Origin: Gemmobacter aquatilis
GTDB taxonomy: Bacteria; Pseudomonadota; Alphaproteobacteria; Rhodobacterales; Rhodobacteraceae
Length of the DNA: 64,000 nt
Assembly: GCF_900110025.1 (NCBI RefSeq)
Contig: NZ_FOCE01000001.1
Span: forward strand, 1 to 64,000
Direction of reading: 5' to 3'
The notes below the pieces were generated by a model that saw only the letters and a list, made by a program, of their open reading frames with translations, was not told the origin of the DNA and ran no database searches. Shown one piece after another: positions 18,730-26,936 of the stretch. Within the stretch, counting starts at the first letter, position 1, and the number at the start of each line of letters is the position of its first letter. Both the position numbers and the translations under genes were made by a program.

Positions 18730-19194
18730 ATGCAGGGTGAAGCGCAGGGTGATTTCGATCTGGACGGGTTCCTGCCCTATCTGCTCAACCAGGCGGCGGA
18801 GGCCACGTCGAAATCCTTTCAGGCCAGCTATAAATCCGCCTATGGGCTGACGCGCACGCAATGGCGGGTGATGGCCAATCTGGGGCGGTTTGGCGCGATG
18901 ACGGCGCGCGACATCTGCGCCATCAGCCATATCGAGAAAACCAAGGTCAGCCGCGCCGTGGCCGCTCTGGCCGACGAAGGGCTGCTGGCGCGCGCGCCCA
19001 GCCCGCAGGACCGCCGCGCCGAAATCCTGTCGTTGACCGAGGCCGGGCAGGCGGTCTTTGCCGATCTGGGGCAGCGCGCCATCGCCTATGACCGCGAGTT
19101 GCGCGCCGAACTTGGTGCCGATCTGGCCGGGCAACTGGACGCGCTGCTGCGCAAGCTGATCGCGCAGGGCGACCGCCTGACCGACGCGGGATGA
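18730..19194 (+). CDS. MarR-family regulator, probable homogentisate-pathway repressor
   Basis: 154 residues from MQGEAQGDFDLDGFLPYLLNQAA. Winged helix with LTRTQWRVMANLGRFGAMTARDICAISHIEKTKVSRAVAALADEGLLARAPSPQDRRA is the MarR DNA-binding core (the DxR wing is DRR). It lies 56 bp after maiA, probably in one transcript. The GTTGCA-NN-TGCAAC palindromes before hmgA/maiA and hppD are its likely targets; an aromatic intermediate would be the inducer. The start is uncertain; a GTG at 18670 overlapping maiA would add 20 residues. Confidence 0.85.
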   Translation: MQGEAQGDFDLDGFLPYLLNQAAEATSKSFQASYKSAYGLTRTQWRVMANLGRFGAMTARDICAISHIEKTKVSRAVAALADEGLLARAPSPQDRRAEILSLTEAGQAVFADLGQRAIAYDRELRAELGADLAGQLDALLRKLIAQGDRLTDAG

Positions 19195-19245
19195 CCGGGC
19201 GGTGGTTGCCGGGGGGGCCTGCTTCGCCCGTGGCGGCGGCGGGGA

Positions 19246-19719
19246 TCAGCGGTTGCGCGTATCGACGGGATAGGCCGTGGTGTATTTCATCCGCTCCATC
19301 GCGAAATGCGAGGTGATGTTCTTGATCGGCACCGCATCGGTCAGCTGCTTGTACAGCGCATCGAAGGCGGCCATGTCCGGCACCGCGATGCGCAGCAGGT
19401 AGTCCATCTCGCCCGCCATGCGATACGCCTCCATGATCTCGGGAAAGGTGTCGATGGCACGCAGGAAGGTCTGCCGCCATTCGGCGGAATGATCCGGCGC
19501 CTCGACCCCGACAAAGACGGTCAGCCCGAAGCCGAGCTTGGCCGGATCGGCCAGTGCCACACGCGCCGTCACGACGCCGGTTTCTGCCAGCCGCTGGATG
19601 CGTTTCCAGCACGGGGTTTGCGACAGCCCCACCTTTTCCCCGATCTGGGCAACGGGCAGGGTGGCATCGCGCATCAGTTCTGCAACGATCTTCCGGTCGA
19701 TCAGGTCCAGGGGTTCCAT
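19246..19719 (-). CDS. Lrp/AsnC-family regulator of the DecR (YbaO) subgroup
   Basis: 157 residues. HTH (IGEKVGLSQTPCWKRIQRLAETG) and RAM domain. The strings TPCWKRI, HSAEWRQTFLRA, YRMAGEMDYLLR and FAMERMKYTTAYP closely follow E. coli DecR, the cysteine-responsive activator of a cysteine desulfidase. Here it is divergent from a small-protein gene and next to the organosulfur island, so a role in sensing a sulfur amino acid is likely. The subgroup assignment is from remembered sequence patterns. Confidence 0.85.
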   Translation of the reverse strand: MEPLDLIDRKIVAELMRDATLPVAQIGEKVGLSQTPCWKRIQRLAETGVVTARVALADPAKLGFGLTVFVGVEAPDHSAEWRQTFLRAIDTFPEIMEAYRMAGEMDYLLRIAVPDMAAFDALYKQLTDAVPIKNITSHFAMERMKYTTAYPVDTRNR

Positions 19720-20067
19720 CGCGCCTCGCTTGTCTTTCCAGCGCCCTTCTGACGCGACCCTTTCAAAATGCCCGAAATTTCAAATTTGTCTACCATCTTT
19801 ATCGTGTATTTTTTATAATAGAAACATAATCTTGAAGATTTTCCGGGCGCCGGGGGCCGGGCAGGGGGTGCGGCGCAAGGCGCGGTATTCATCTGACAGC
19901 GGCCTCACATCCGGCCCGTGGCCACCTGTGCCGATGCTGTCGGAGCATGACATTCCAAAATCACGACTGAAATGAGCGTGAATATTCCATTGCAATACTC
20001 GACCCGATATGTCGTTATTAAGGGACCGGAGCGCATGAGCCCCCCGGAGGACCAGAGGAGATTGCAG
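19720..20067. promoter_or_regulatory. AT-rich intergenic region with start of the sulfur island
   Basis: 348 bp without a gene between the divergent DecR-like gene and the 84-residue protein. It is much more AT-rich than the surroundings near 19760-19835, with GAAATTTC and a TTTTTTATAATAGAAAC stretch that could hold the lrp promoter. The 19-bp sulfur-island element lies at 19962-19980, and GAATATTC follows. Confidence 0.6.
19962..19980. promoter_or_regulatory. Sulfur-island element, site A
   Basis: CACGAC-TGAAATG-AGCGTG, an inverted repeat with 7-bp spacer, 87 bp upstream of the 84-residue protein. One of five matches to CACGAC-N7-GTCGTG in 20 kb, each near the start of a transcription unit. 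Confidence 0.6.
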
Positions 20068-20322
20068 ATGACCGCATCCAGTGCCCTTCGCCATCCCGCC
20101 GCCATCCGGGCTGGAACCATGACGGTGCCGCAGGGTACGCCCCGCGTCTGTGCTGTCCGCCTGATTGACCGCCGTACCGGGACCACCCACCGCATCAACG
20201 GCGCACCGCTAACGATTTTCACCCGCCGCCCCGACGAGGCCATTGCCGAATTGATGGAAGGGCGCGACCCCACGGTCTGGGAAGCGCGGGTCGAGGTGAT
20301 CGAAAAAGAGGTGCGGCGATGA
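20068..20322 (+). CDS. Small hypothetical protein
   Basis: 84 residues from MTASSALRHPAAIRAGTM; AGGAG lies 9 nt before the ATG. The core VCAVRLIDRRTGTTHRINGAPLTIFTRRPDEAIAELMEGRD is a mixed alpha/beta pattern without signal peptide, membrane span or recognised motif. Its promoter carries the same 19-bp element as sulfone and methionine-transporter genes, so it is probably expressed under sulfur limitation. Product function unknown. Confidence 0.6.
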   Translation: MTASSALRHPAAIRAGTMTVPQGTPRVCAVRLIDRRTGTTHRINGAPLTIFTRRPDEAIAELMEGRDPTVWEARVEVIEKEVRR

Positions 20323-20507
20323 ACGGGTTTGGGCATCCGACCTCCATCCTGGGCCTCGTGCCGCTTTTGCCGCGCTTCTGCCCGGCGGAACACCGGCCCG
20401 CACCGAAGGCGCCGCAGCGCGGGGCCACCCGGCGCATCCGTCACAAGACGGTTTTTGAAATCCTTGTGCAGAGGGTTCGCGCCGGGCTGGTGGCGCGGCG
20501 TGACTGA
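20319..20507 (+). CDS. Possible small protein coupled to the preceding gene
   Basis: 62 residues (MNGFGHPTSILGLVPLLPRF...), basic at the C-terminus. Its ATG overlaps the stop of the 84-residue gene (ATGA), and a strong terminator follows 39 bp later, so the region is transcribed. No family recognised; composition is Arg/Pro rich and it may not be translated. Confidence 0.35.
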   Translation: MNGFGHPTSILGLVPLLPRFCPAEHRPAPKAPQRGATRRIRHKTVFEILVQRVRAGLVARRD

Positions 20508-20545
20508 AGGGCGGTTCTGCCCCCCTCGCAAGACCGTCCTTCGGG

Positions 20546-20572
20546 AAAACGGCCCCTCGCGGGGCCGTTTTT
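20546..20572 (+). terminator. Intrinsic terminator, usable on both strands
   Basis: AAAACGGCCCC-TCGC-GGGGCCGTTTT with trailing T's. An 11-bp perfect stem flanked by A's and T's, between the small-protein genes on the plus strand and the convergent monooxygenase gene ending at 20640, so it can stop transcripts from both sides. Confidence 0.9.
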
Positions 20573-20639
20573 CTTTGCGGTCCAGACAGGCGGGCCGTCG
20601 CAGGCCCACCGATGCGGCGGGCCTGCGCAGAGAGCCGGC

Positions 20640-21869
20640 CTAGCCTGCGACAGCGCCGATCTGCCAGACATAGACAGGCTCGGTGCCGTTCACCAGATGG
20701 TCGCCAAGGATGCGTTCCTTGTAGATCACCGGGTTGTGGCTGGCCGCCGTGCGGGCATTGCGCCAGTGCCGGTCAAGCGCCAGCGCAGAATCGCTGGACG
20801 AAGCACCAAGCGCGTTGAACAGATCGCTGATCGCCCGCAAGGCCAGATCCACCGCCACCGATTGTGCCGCCGCCGCTTGCAGTTCGGCCTCGATATTGGC
20901 GGCATCGTCGGCGGCCTTGTCTGCCCCTTGCGCCGTCTCATAGGCGCGCTGCGCGGCGCGCGCGGCCTCCAGCGTGGCGGCACGGGCGGCATAGGCTTGG
21001 GCGCGGGCGCGCCCCAGAACCTGCAGGATCTGCGGATCTTGCCGCACCGGCACCCCGGCGCCGCCCGCACTGTGCGAGAAGGTGCGCTTGCGCGCCGCCA
21101 CAAGCTGCGCCACGTCGCGCAGCGCCGCGAAGGCTGCCCCGGTCAGCACCGCATTCAGCACCAGTTGATAGAAGGCCGTCTGATAGCGAAAGCGCTGCTC
21201 GAACGGCACCAGACCTTCGGGGTCCAGCCGTGCGCCCTTGAAGACGGTGGTGCCGGTGCCGGTCAGCTTCTGGCCGAAGCCCGCCCAATCGTCGCTGACG
21301 CTGACGCCCGGCTGCGCCACCTTGACGATGGCGATGACCGGCGCGCCGGTATCGCTGCGGGTGGCATAGGTGTCGATCCATTCGGCAAAGATCGTGCCTG
21401 TGGAATAGTATTTCTCGCCATCGACGCGGAAGCCGTCGCCATCCGGCGTAACCTTGGTGATCGTGTCACCGATCTTCACCGCGCCGATCTCGGTCCAGCC
21501 ATTGCCCGCGATCTCGCCCTTGCCAAAACGGCGCAGCCAGACCTCGCCTTGGGCGCGCGGGGCAACCAGCCGATCCTCGACCAGCGCCAGATGGCTGCGC
21601 AGGGCCTGCGCCACATTGGTGTCGGCGGTGGCAAGGTCGATCAGAAGATCGAACTGCTGCACCAGCGAGCCGCCCAGCCCGCCGTATTCGACCGGCACGC
21701 GCAGCGCGGTGAAGCCTGCTTCTTTCAGCCAGCCGATTTCCTCATGCGGCAGGATGCGCGCGCGCTCGCGCTTGACGGAGCCTGCGGCGATACGATCGAA
21801 CACCGGGCGAAACCGGGCTTTCAGATCGTCGGTGGCGGGAACCTCGTCCCAGCGGTCATGTTTGGTCAT
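20640..21869 (-). CDS. Acyl-CoA-dehydrogenase-fold flavin monooxygenase (DszC/SfnB-like)
   Basis: 409 residues from MTKHDRWDEVPATDDLKARF (ATG 21869; AGGAG 5 nt upstream). Acyl-CoA dehydrogenase fold: N-terminal helical domain, central beta domain (GEKYYSTGTIFAEWIDTYATR, TGTGTTVFKGARL), C-terminal helical domain ending HWRNARTAASHNPVIYKERILGDHLVNG. This is the pattern of FMNH2-dependent S- or N-monooxygenases such as DszC. It is divergent from the FMN reductase gene, which could supply FMNH2. Likely oxidises a thioether or sulfoxide. Confidence 0.85.
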   Translation of the reverse strand: MTKHDRWDEVPATDDLKARFRPVFDRIAAGSVKRERARILPHEEIGWLKEAGFTALRVPVEYGGLGGSLVQQFDLLIDLATADTNVAQALRSHLALVEDRLVAPRAQGEVWLRRFGKGEIAGNGWTEIGAVKIGDTITKVTPDGDGFRVDGEKYYSTGTIFAEWIDTYATRSDTGAPVIAIVKVAQPGVSVSDDWAGFGQKLTGTGTTVFKGARLDPEGLVPFEQRFRYQTAFYQLVLNAVLTGAAFAALRDVAQLVAARKRTFSHSAGGAGVPVRQDPQILQVLGRARAQAYAARAATLEAARAAQRAYETAQGADKAADDAANIEAELQAAAAQSVAVDLALRAISDLFNALGASSSDSALALDRHWRNARTAASHNPVIYKERILGDHLVNGTEPVYVWQIGAVAG

Positions 21870-22359
21870 CATCTCTCCTGTCGCGCGGGGCGCATTGGGG
21901 GGAACGGCTTTGGCGGTGCCAGAGCCTTGCCGCAAGCCTAGGGCCAGACCGGCGCCAAGACGACAGAACCTGTTTTCAAAATCAGGGGGTTGCGCGGTGC
22001 TGCCCTTCTGTGGCGGCAGGGGCGCGCGATCAGATTCTTTGCCCGGCCAGAGTCGCACCTGCCACGGCAGCGGCAGCGCGAATCGTGCAAAGGGAAGAAA
22101 GCCGTCGTCCAACCGGCAGGGCGCAGCCGATCCATCCTGCCTGCCCCTGGTGCAAAGAAACGGGGGCGCTGTGGCACGGGGCGGGGCGGGGGGGTGCGCA
22201 TCGCCCCACGCGCCATCCTGACCCCGGCCCAAGCGCCGCGCCCACCGCCGGTATCGTGCGATTGCGGGAAGGAACGCCTCTTCTTTGAGGGGGCCAGAGG
22301 GCAATCCTGCTGAATTGTCGCCTGTCTTTGGAATGGGAAGAACGGGCGGCCAGCGCTAA
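21870..22359. other. Long divergent gap without a convincing gene
   Basis: 490 bp between the DszC-like gene and the msuE-like gene. Open frames here are Arg/Pro-rich and have no family resemblance or ribosome site. A run of G/C-rich hairpin-prone sequence lies around 22130-22230 (GGGGCGGGGCGGGGGGG). A long leader or unannotated small RNA for the minus-strand gene is possible. Nothing else seen. Confidence 0.5.
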
Positions 22360-22378
22360 ATCTACATAACAAGTCGTG
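22360..22378. promoter_or_regulatory. Sulfur-island element, site C
   Basis: ATCTAC-ATAACAA-GTCGTG, extended on both sides by CTAA...TTAG symmetry. It agrees at 19 of 22 positions with site D before metQ. It ends only 16 bp before the msuE-like ATG, so a bound protein would cover or immediately follow the transcription start. Confidence 0.65.
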
Positions 22379-22394
22379 ATTTAGGAAACGCAGC

Positions 22395-22967
22395 ATGACC
22401 AAGCCTTCCAAGCCCCTTGTCGTCGGTCTTTCCGGCAATATCACCACCCCGTCGAAAACCCGCGCACTGGTTGCCACCACGCTGAACCTTGTGGCCGACC
22501 GGCTGGATATCGAGACGGATCTTTTTGAGATCAACGATTTCGGCCCCAGTCTGGGCCCGGCGCGGCGGCTGGACGATCTGGCGCCCGAGGCGCGGGCCAA
22601 GGTCGCCCGGTTGCTGTCGGCCGATGCGCTGGTGATCGCCACGCCGATCTACAAGGCCAGCTATCCGGGCCTGTTCAAACATCTGATCGACCTGCTGGAC
22701 CCGACCGCCCTGACGGGCAGGCCGGTGCTGCTGGCGGCCACCGGCGGGGGCGAGAAGCACGCGCTGGCGGTGGAACACCAGCTTCGCCCGCTGCTGGCGT
22801 TTTTCGAGGCGCAAAGCCTCGGCACCGCCGTCCATGCCTCGGACAAGGATTTCACCGATGGCGCCCTGACCGGCCCCGCCACGCTGGACCGTCTGGCCCG
22901 GGCGGTGACGCAGTTCGACGCCTTCTTTCCCGCCCATCTGCGGCTGGCCCGCGCCGCCGCCGAATGA
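22395..22967 (+). CDS. msuE: NAD(P)H-dependent FMN reductase (MsuE-like)
   Basis: 190 residues. Flavodoxin-like fold of the NADPH-dependent FMN reductase family: GLSGNITTPSKTRALV at the N-terminus binds the FMN phosphate, ATPIYKASYPGLFKHLIDLLDP is the family signature, and LLAATGGGEKHALAVEHQLRPLLAFF follows. It supplies FMNH2 to the monooxygenases SfnG, SsuD and the DszA/DszC-like proteins. First gene of the sulfone operon; SD AGGAAAC upstream. Confidence 0.9.
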   Translation: MTKPSKPLVVGLSGNITTPSKTRALVATTLNLVADRLDIETDLFEINDFGPSLGPARRLDDLAPEARAKVARLLSADALVIATPIYKASYPGLFKHLIDLLDPTALTGRPVLLAATGGGEKHALAVEHQLRPLLAFFEAQSLGTAVHASDKDFTDGALTGPATLDRLARAVTQFDAFFPAHLRLARAAAE

Positions 22968-22986
22968 CCCTGCAAAGGAACTGACC

Positions 22987-24081
22987 ATGACCACCGAACC
23001 GATCAAATTCGCCTATTGGGTGCCCAATGTCTCGGGCGGCCTTGTGATTTCCGACATCGAACAGCGCACAAGCTGGACACCCGAGTATAACCGCAGGCTG
23101 GCGCAGATCGCCGAAGCGGCGGGGTTTGACTATGCGCTGACCCAGATCCGCTTCACCGCCGGCTACGGCGCCGACAATCAGCACGAATCCGTGGCCTTCA
23201 GCCATGATCTGCTGGCCCATACCGAACGGCTGAAGGTCATCGCGGCCATCCTGCCGGGGCCGTGGAATCCGACGGTTCTGGCCAAGCAGATCGCCACGAT
23301 CAGCCATCTGACCGATGCCCGCATTGCGGTGAACATCGTGTCGGGCTGGTTCCGGGGCGAGTTTTCGGCGATTGGCGAGCTGTGGCTGGACCATGACGAA
23401 CGCTATCGCCGGTCCGAAGAATTCATCCGCGCGCTGAAAGGCATCTGGACGCAGGATGATTTTACCTTCCGCGGCGATTTCTACCGCTTTGCCAATTACA
23501 CGATGAAGCCCAAGCCGCTGCAACCGCTGCCCGAGGTGTTTCAGGGCGGGTCAAGCCGGGCGGCGCGTGACATGGCGGCGCGGGTGTCGGACTGGTATTT
23601 CACCAATGGCAACACCCCCGACGGGCTGCGCGCGCAGGTCGATGACATCGTGGTCAAGGCGGCCGAACTGGGCAACCGGGTGAAGATCGGCATCAACGCC
23701 TTTGCCGTGGTGCGCGACAGCGAACAGGCCGCCCGCGCCGTGGTGGACGAGATCGTGGCCAAGGCCAACCCCGAGGCCGTGCAGGGCTTTGCCCATGAGG
23801 TGAAGAACGCCGGCAAATCCAGCCCCGAGGGTGAGGGCAACTGGGCCAAATCCAGCTTCGCCGATCTGGTGCAGTATAATGACGGCTTCCGGTCCAACCT
23901 GATCGGCACGCCGCAACAGGTGGCCGAACGCATTCTGGCGCTGAAGGATGCCGGGGCCGATCTGGTGCTGCTGGGTTTCCTGCATTTTCAGGAAGAGGTC
24001 GAATATTTCGGCACCCATGTCATCCCGCTGGTGCGCCAGCTGGAGGCGCAGCGCGCCCGCGAACTGGTGGCGGCCGAATAA
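22987..24081 (+). CDS. sfnG: Dimethyl sulfone monooxygenase SfnG (FMNH2-dependent)
   Basis: 364 residues of the bacterial-luciferase-like family. FAYWVPNVSGGLVISDIEQRTSW, QIRFTAGYGADNQHESVAFSHDLL and NIVSGWFRGEFSAIGE are characteristic of SfnG. The reaction is dimethyl sulfone + FMNH2 + O2 to methanesulfinate + formaldehyde. GGAACTGACC precedes the ATG; 19 bp after msuE. Products would pass to methanesulfonate/sulfonate monooxygenation and yield sulfite for cysteine synthesis. Confidence 0.93.
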   Translation: MTTEPIKFAYWVPNVSGGLVISDIEQRTSWTPEYNRRLAQIAEAAGFDYALTQIRFTAGYGADNQHESVAFSHDLLAHTERLKVIAAILPGPWNPTVLAKQIATISHLTDARIAVNIVSGWFRGEFSAIGELWLDHDERYRRSEEFIRALKGIWTQDDFTFRGDFYRFANYTMKPKPLQPLPEVFQGGSSRAARDMAARVSDWYFTNGNTPDGLRAQVDDIVVKAAELGNRVKIGINAFAVVRDSEQAARAVVDEIVAKANPEAVQGFAHEVKNAGKSSPEGEGNWAKSSFADLVQYNDGFRSNLIGTPQQVAERILALKDAGADLVLLGFLHFQEEVEYFGTHVIPLVRQLEAQRARELVAAE

Positions 24082-24108
24082 GGCCGCCCGTCCACCGGAA
24101 CGGAGACC

Positions 24109-24981
24109 ATGATGTTCAGCGTCCTGACGGGCGGGGTGGAGGCTGCGTTGATAGCGCAGCCCGCCCTCGCCGCACGCCTGCCCGAAGCGACCCTTGCCCC
24201 CCACATCGCCCTCGCGCTGGATGGCATCAGCCTCAGCTTCGGGGGAATCCATGCGCTGCTCGATGTGTCCTTTGATGTGGCCCCGGGCGAGATCCGGGCG
24301 GTGATCGGGCCGAACGGGGCGGGCAAATCCTCGCTGGTCAATGTGATCAGCGGGCTGTACCGCGCCGATGCCGGGGTGATCCGGCTGGGCGGCGCCAGTT
24401 TCGCCCATCTGCGCCCCGAGGCGCTGCCGGGTCTGGGCGTGGCGCGCACCTTCCAGAACCTTGCGCTGTTCCCCGGCCTGACGGTGGCACAGAACATTGC
24501 CGCCGGGCTGGTGTTCCGCCGCCGCCATGGCCTGCTGGCGCAGATCGCGGGCCTGCCCGGCGCGCGGGCCGAGGCGGCCGGGGTGACGGCGAAGGTGCGC
24601 GATGTTGCGGATTTTCTGGGCATCACCACGCATCTGGACCGGCTGGTCGCAACCCTGCCCTATGGGTTGCAAAAGCAGGTCGAACTGGCCCGCGCCCTGA
24701 TAGCCGCGCCAAAGGTGCTGCTGCTGGATGAACCCATGGCCGGGATGACCGCCACCGAAAAGGCCGAAATGGCGGGGCATGTGCGCGCCGCGCGCGACAG
24801 GCTGGGTCTGGCGGTGATTTTGATCGAACATGACATCGGCGTGGTCATGGGCCTGTCGGATCATGTCGCGGTGCTGGATCACGGGGTGAAGATCGCCGAT
24901 GGCACCCCGGCCCAGGTGCGCCGCGACCCCGAGGTGATCCGCGCCTATCTGGGCGCCGAAGCCGCAGCGGGGGCCGCGTGA
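24109..24981 (+). CDS. Branched-chain-type ABC transporter ATP-binding protein (LivG-like)
   Basis: 290 residues, ATPase of the hydrophobic amino acid/amide family. Walker A GPNGAGKSSLV (about residue 66), LivG-type long insert, Walker B VLLLDEPMAGMT, H-loop LIEHDIG. The signature is the weaker LPYGLQKQVELARAL usual for LivG. An N-terminal extension of ~35 residues precedes LDGISLSFGG. Together with the next four genes it forms a full importer inserted between sfnG and sfnB, so the cargo is probably an organosulfur compound rather than leucine. Confidence 0.88.
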   Translation: MMFSVLTGGVEAALIAQPALAARLPEATLAPHIALALDGISLSFGGIHALLDVSFDVAPGEIRAVIGPNGAGKSSLVNVISGLYRADAGVIRLGGASFAHLRPEALPGLGVARTFQNLALFPGLTVAQNIAAGLVFRRRHGLLAQIAGLPGARAEAAGVTAKVRDVADFLGITTHLDRLVATLPYGLQKQVELARALIAAPKVLLLDEPMAGMTATEKAEMAGHVRAARDRLGLAVILIEHDIGVVMGLSDHVAVLDHGVKIADGTPAQVRRDPEVIRAYLGAEAAAGAA

Positions 24982-25877
24982 TGGCGTGGTTTGAATTGCT
25001 GTTCGCCGCCGAGGTCGCCCTGGGCGGGCTGCTGTCGGGGGTGATGTATGCCCTTGTCGCCATCGGTTTCGTGCTGATCTACAAAACCTCGGGCGTGTTG
25101 AACTTTGCGCAGGGGTCGATGGTGCTGTTTGCGGCGCTGACCTTTGTCAGCCTTGTCGAACGCGGGGTGCCGTTCTGGGGCGCGGTTGCCGCCACTCTGG
25201 CGGTGATGACCGCGCTGGGCTTTGCCATCGAACGCACGGTGCTGCGGCCCTTGGCCAACCGGTCGCCCATGACGCTGTTCATGGCCACGCTGGGCCTGTC
25301 TTACGTCATCGAGGGCGCGGCGCAACTGATCTGGGGCACGCAGGTGCATCGGCTGGATCTGGGTATATCGAACGCGCCGTTTCAGGTCTGGGGGCTTTAC
25401 CTTTCCACCTTCGATCTGGTGGCGGCGGGGATTGCGGCGGCTATGGTGGCGGCGCTGACAGCGTTTTTCCGCTTTACCCATACGGGGCTCGCCTTCCGCG
25501 CCGTGGCCGATGACCAGTTTGCCGCTTTGGCCGTGGGCCTGCGGCTGGGCCGGATCTGGGGCACGGTCTGGACGGCGGCCGGGGTGGTGGCGCTGGTCGC
25601 GGGCCTGCTTTGGGGGGCGCGGCTGGGGGTGCAGTTCTCGTTGTCGCTGATCGTGCTGAAGGCGCTGCCGGTGCTGGTGCTGGGCGGGTTCGATTCCATC
25701 CTGGGCGCCATTGTCGCGGGCCTTGTGATCGGCGCGACAGAAAAGCTGGCCGAGGTCTATATCGGCCCCTTCTTCGGCGGCGGCATCGAGGGCTGGTTTG
25801 CCTATGCCGTGGCGCTGGTGGTTCTGCTGCTGCGGCCTTCGGGTCTGTTCGGCCAGAAAATTGTGGAAAGATACTGA
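24981..25877 (+). CDS. Branched-chain-type ABC transporter permease (LivH-like)
   Basis: 298 residues from MAWFELLFAAEVALGGLLSG; ATG overlaps the preceding stop by one base. Eight or so hydrophobic segments; YALVAIGFVLIYKTSGVLNFAQG is the LivH hallmark, and GARLGVQFSLSLIVLKALPVLVLGGFDSILGAIVAG the C-terminal one. Inner membrane. Confidence 0.9.
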   Translation: MAWFELLFAAEVALGGLLSGVMYALVAIGFVLIYKTSGVLNFAQGSMVLFAALTFVSLVERGVPFWGAVAATLAVMTALGFAIERTVLRPLANRSPMTLFMATLGLSYVIEGAAQLIWGTQVHRLDLGISNAPFQVWGLYLSTFDLVAAGIAAAMVAALTAFFRFTHTGLAFRAVADDQFAALAVGLRLGRIWGTVWTAAGVVALVAGLLWGARLGVQFSLSLIVLKALPVLVLGGFDSILGAIVAGLVIGATEKLAEVYIGPFFGGGIEGWFAYAVALVVLLLRPSGLFGQKIVERY

Positions 25878-25878
25878 C

Positions 25879-26910
25879 ATGACTGCCATTTCCGCTTTTG
25901 CCACCCGGGCGGGGCTTGCCACCGGGCTTGCGCTGCCTGCGCTGGGGTTGCTGGCCTTTGTCGCCGTGCCGCTGACCGCCAGCCCCTATGTGCTGGAGGC
26001 GATCCTGCTGCCGTTTCTGGCCCTGTCGTTGGCCGGGCTGGGGCTGAACCTGCTGACCGGCTATGGCGGGCAGGTGTCGCTTGGATCGGCGGCCTTCATG
26101 GCGGTGGGGGCCTTTGCCGCCTATAATTTCGATCTGCGCAGCGGGCTGCCGCTGCCGGTGTCGATCCTGCTGGCCGGGGTGACCGCCGCGGCCATCGGGC
26201 TGGTATTCGGCCTGCCCAGCCTGCGGCTGCGCGGCTTTTACCTGGCCGTATCCACCCTGGCCGCGCAGTTCTTCGTGCAATGGGCGCTGACGAAATTCGC
26301 GTGGTTTTCCAATGGCAGCCCCTCGGGCATCATCGCCGCGCCGGTGATCGAGCTGGCCGGGCTGCGGCTGGACGGGGCTGTCGGGCGCTATCTGTTTTCG
26401 CTGTCCATCGTGGCAGCGGTCACGCTGCTGGTGCATCGCATCGTCTCTGGCCCCGAGGGCGTGAACCTGATCGCGGTGCGCGACAATGAAACTGCAGCGC
26501 GGGTGATCGGCGTGCCGGTGCTGCGCACGAAACTGGTGGCCTTTGCGCTGTCTTCGGCCATCATCGGCGTGGCGGGCGTGCTGTGGGCCTTTACCTATCT
26601 GCGCACGGTCGAACCCGCGGGCTTCAATCTGGACCGGTCGTTCCAGATCCTGTTCATCATCATCATCGGCGGGCTGGCCACCCTTCGCGGCACCTTTCTG
26701 GGCGCGGCGCTGATCGTGGTGTTCCCGCTGCTGCTGGGGCGACTGTCGGCTGCTGCCTTCGACGGGCTGATCGACGCGGGCCTGATCAAGCTGACCGAGC
26801 GGATCGTGCTGGGCACGACCATCATCCTTTTCCTCATCGCCGAGCCCAACGGGCTTTCGGCCATCCTCTCCCGCCTGACCGCGCGCCTGCGCGGCATCGG
26901 GCGCGGTTGA
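25879..26910 (+). CDS. Branched-chain-type ABC transporter permease (LivM-like)
   Basis: 343 residues from MTAISAFATRAGL, one base after the LivH stop. Contains LALSLAGLGLNLLTGYGGQVSLGSAAFMAVGAF and ALSSAIIGVAGVLWAF, both LivM patterns, and ends in a conserved FLIAEPNGLSAILSR tail. Inner-membrane partner of the LivH-like protein. Confidence 0.9.
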   Translation: MTAISAFATRAGLATGLALPALGLLAFVAVPLTASPYVLEAILLPFLALSLAGLGLNLLTGYGGQVSLGSAAFMAVGAFAAYNFDLRSGLPLPVSILLAGVTAAAIGLVFGLPSLRLRGFYLAVSTLAAQFFVQWALTKFAWFSNGSPSGIIAAPVIELAGLRLDGAVGRYLFSLSIVAAVTLLVHRIVSGPEGVNLIAVRDNETAARVIGVPVLRTKLVAFALSSAIIGVAGVLWAFTYLRTVEPAGFNLDRSFQILFIIIIGGLATLRGTFLGAALIVVFPLLLGRLSAAAFDGLIDAGLIKLTERIVLGTTIILFLIAEPNGLSAILSRLTARLRGIGRG

Positions 26911-26936
26911 TCCATCCCCAAACAGGAGCCTTCCTC

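Noticed and set aside
21990-22313. Possible gene in the long gap before the msuE-like gene
   Set aside because: Several overlapping frames on both strands, all Arg/Pro-rich, with no ribosome site or family resemblance.
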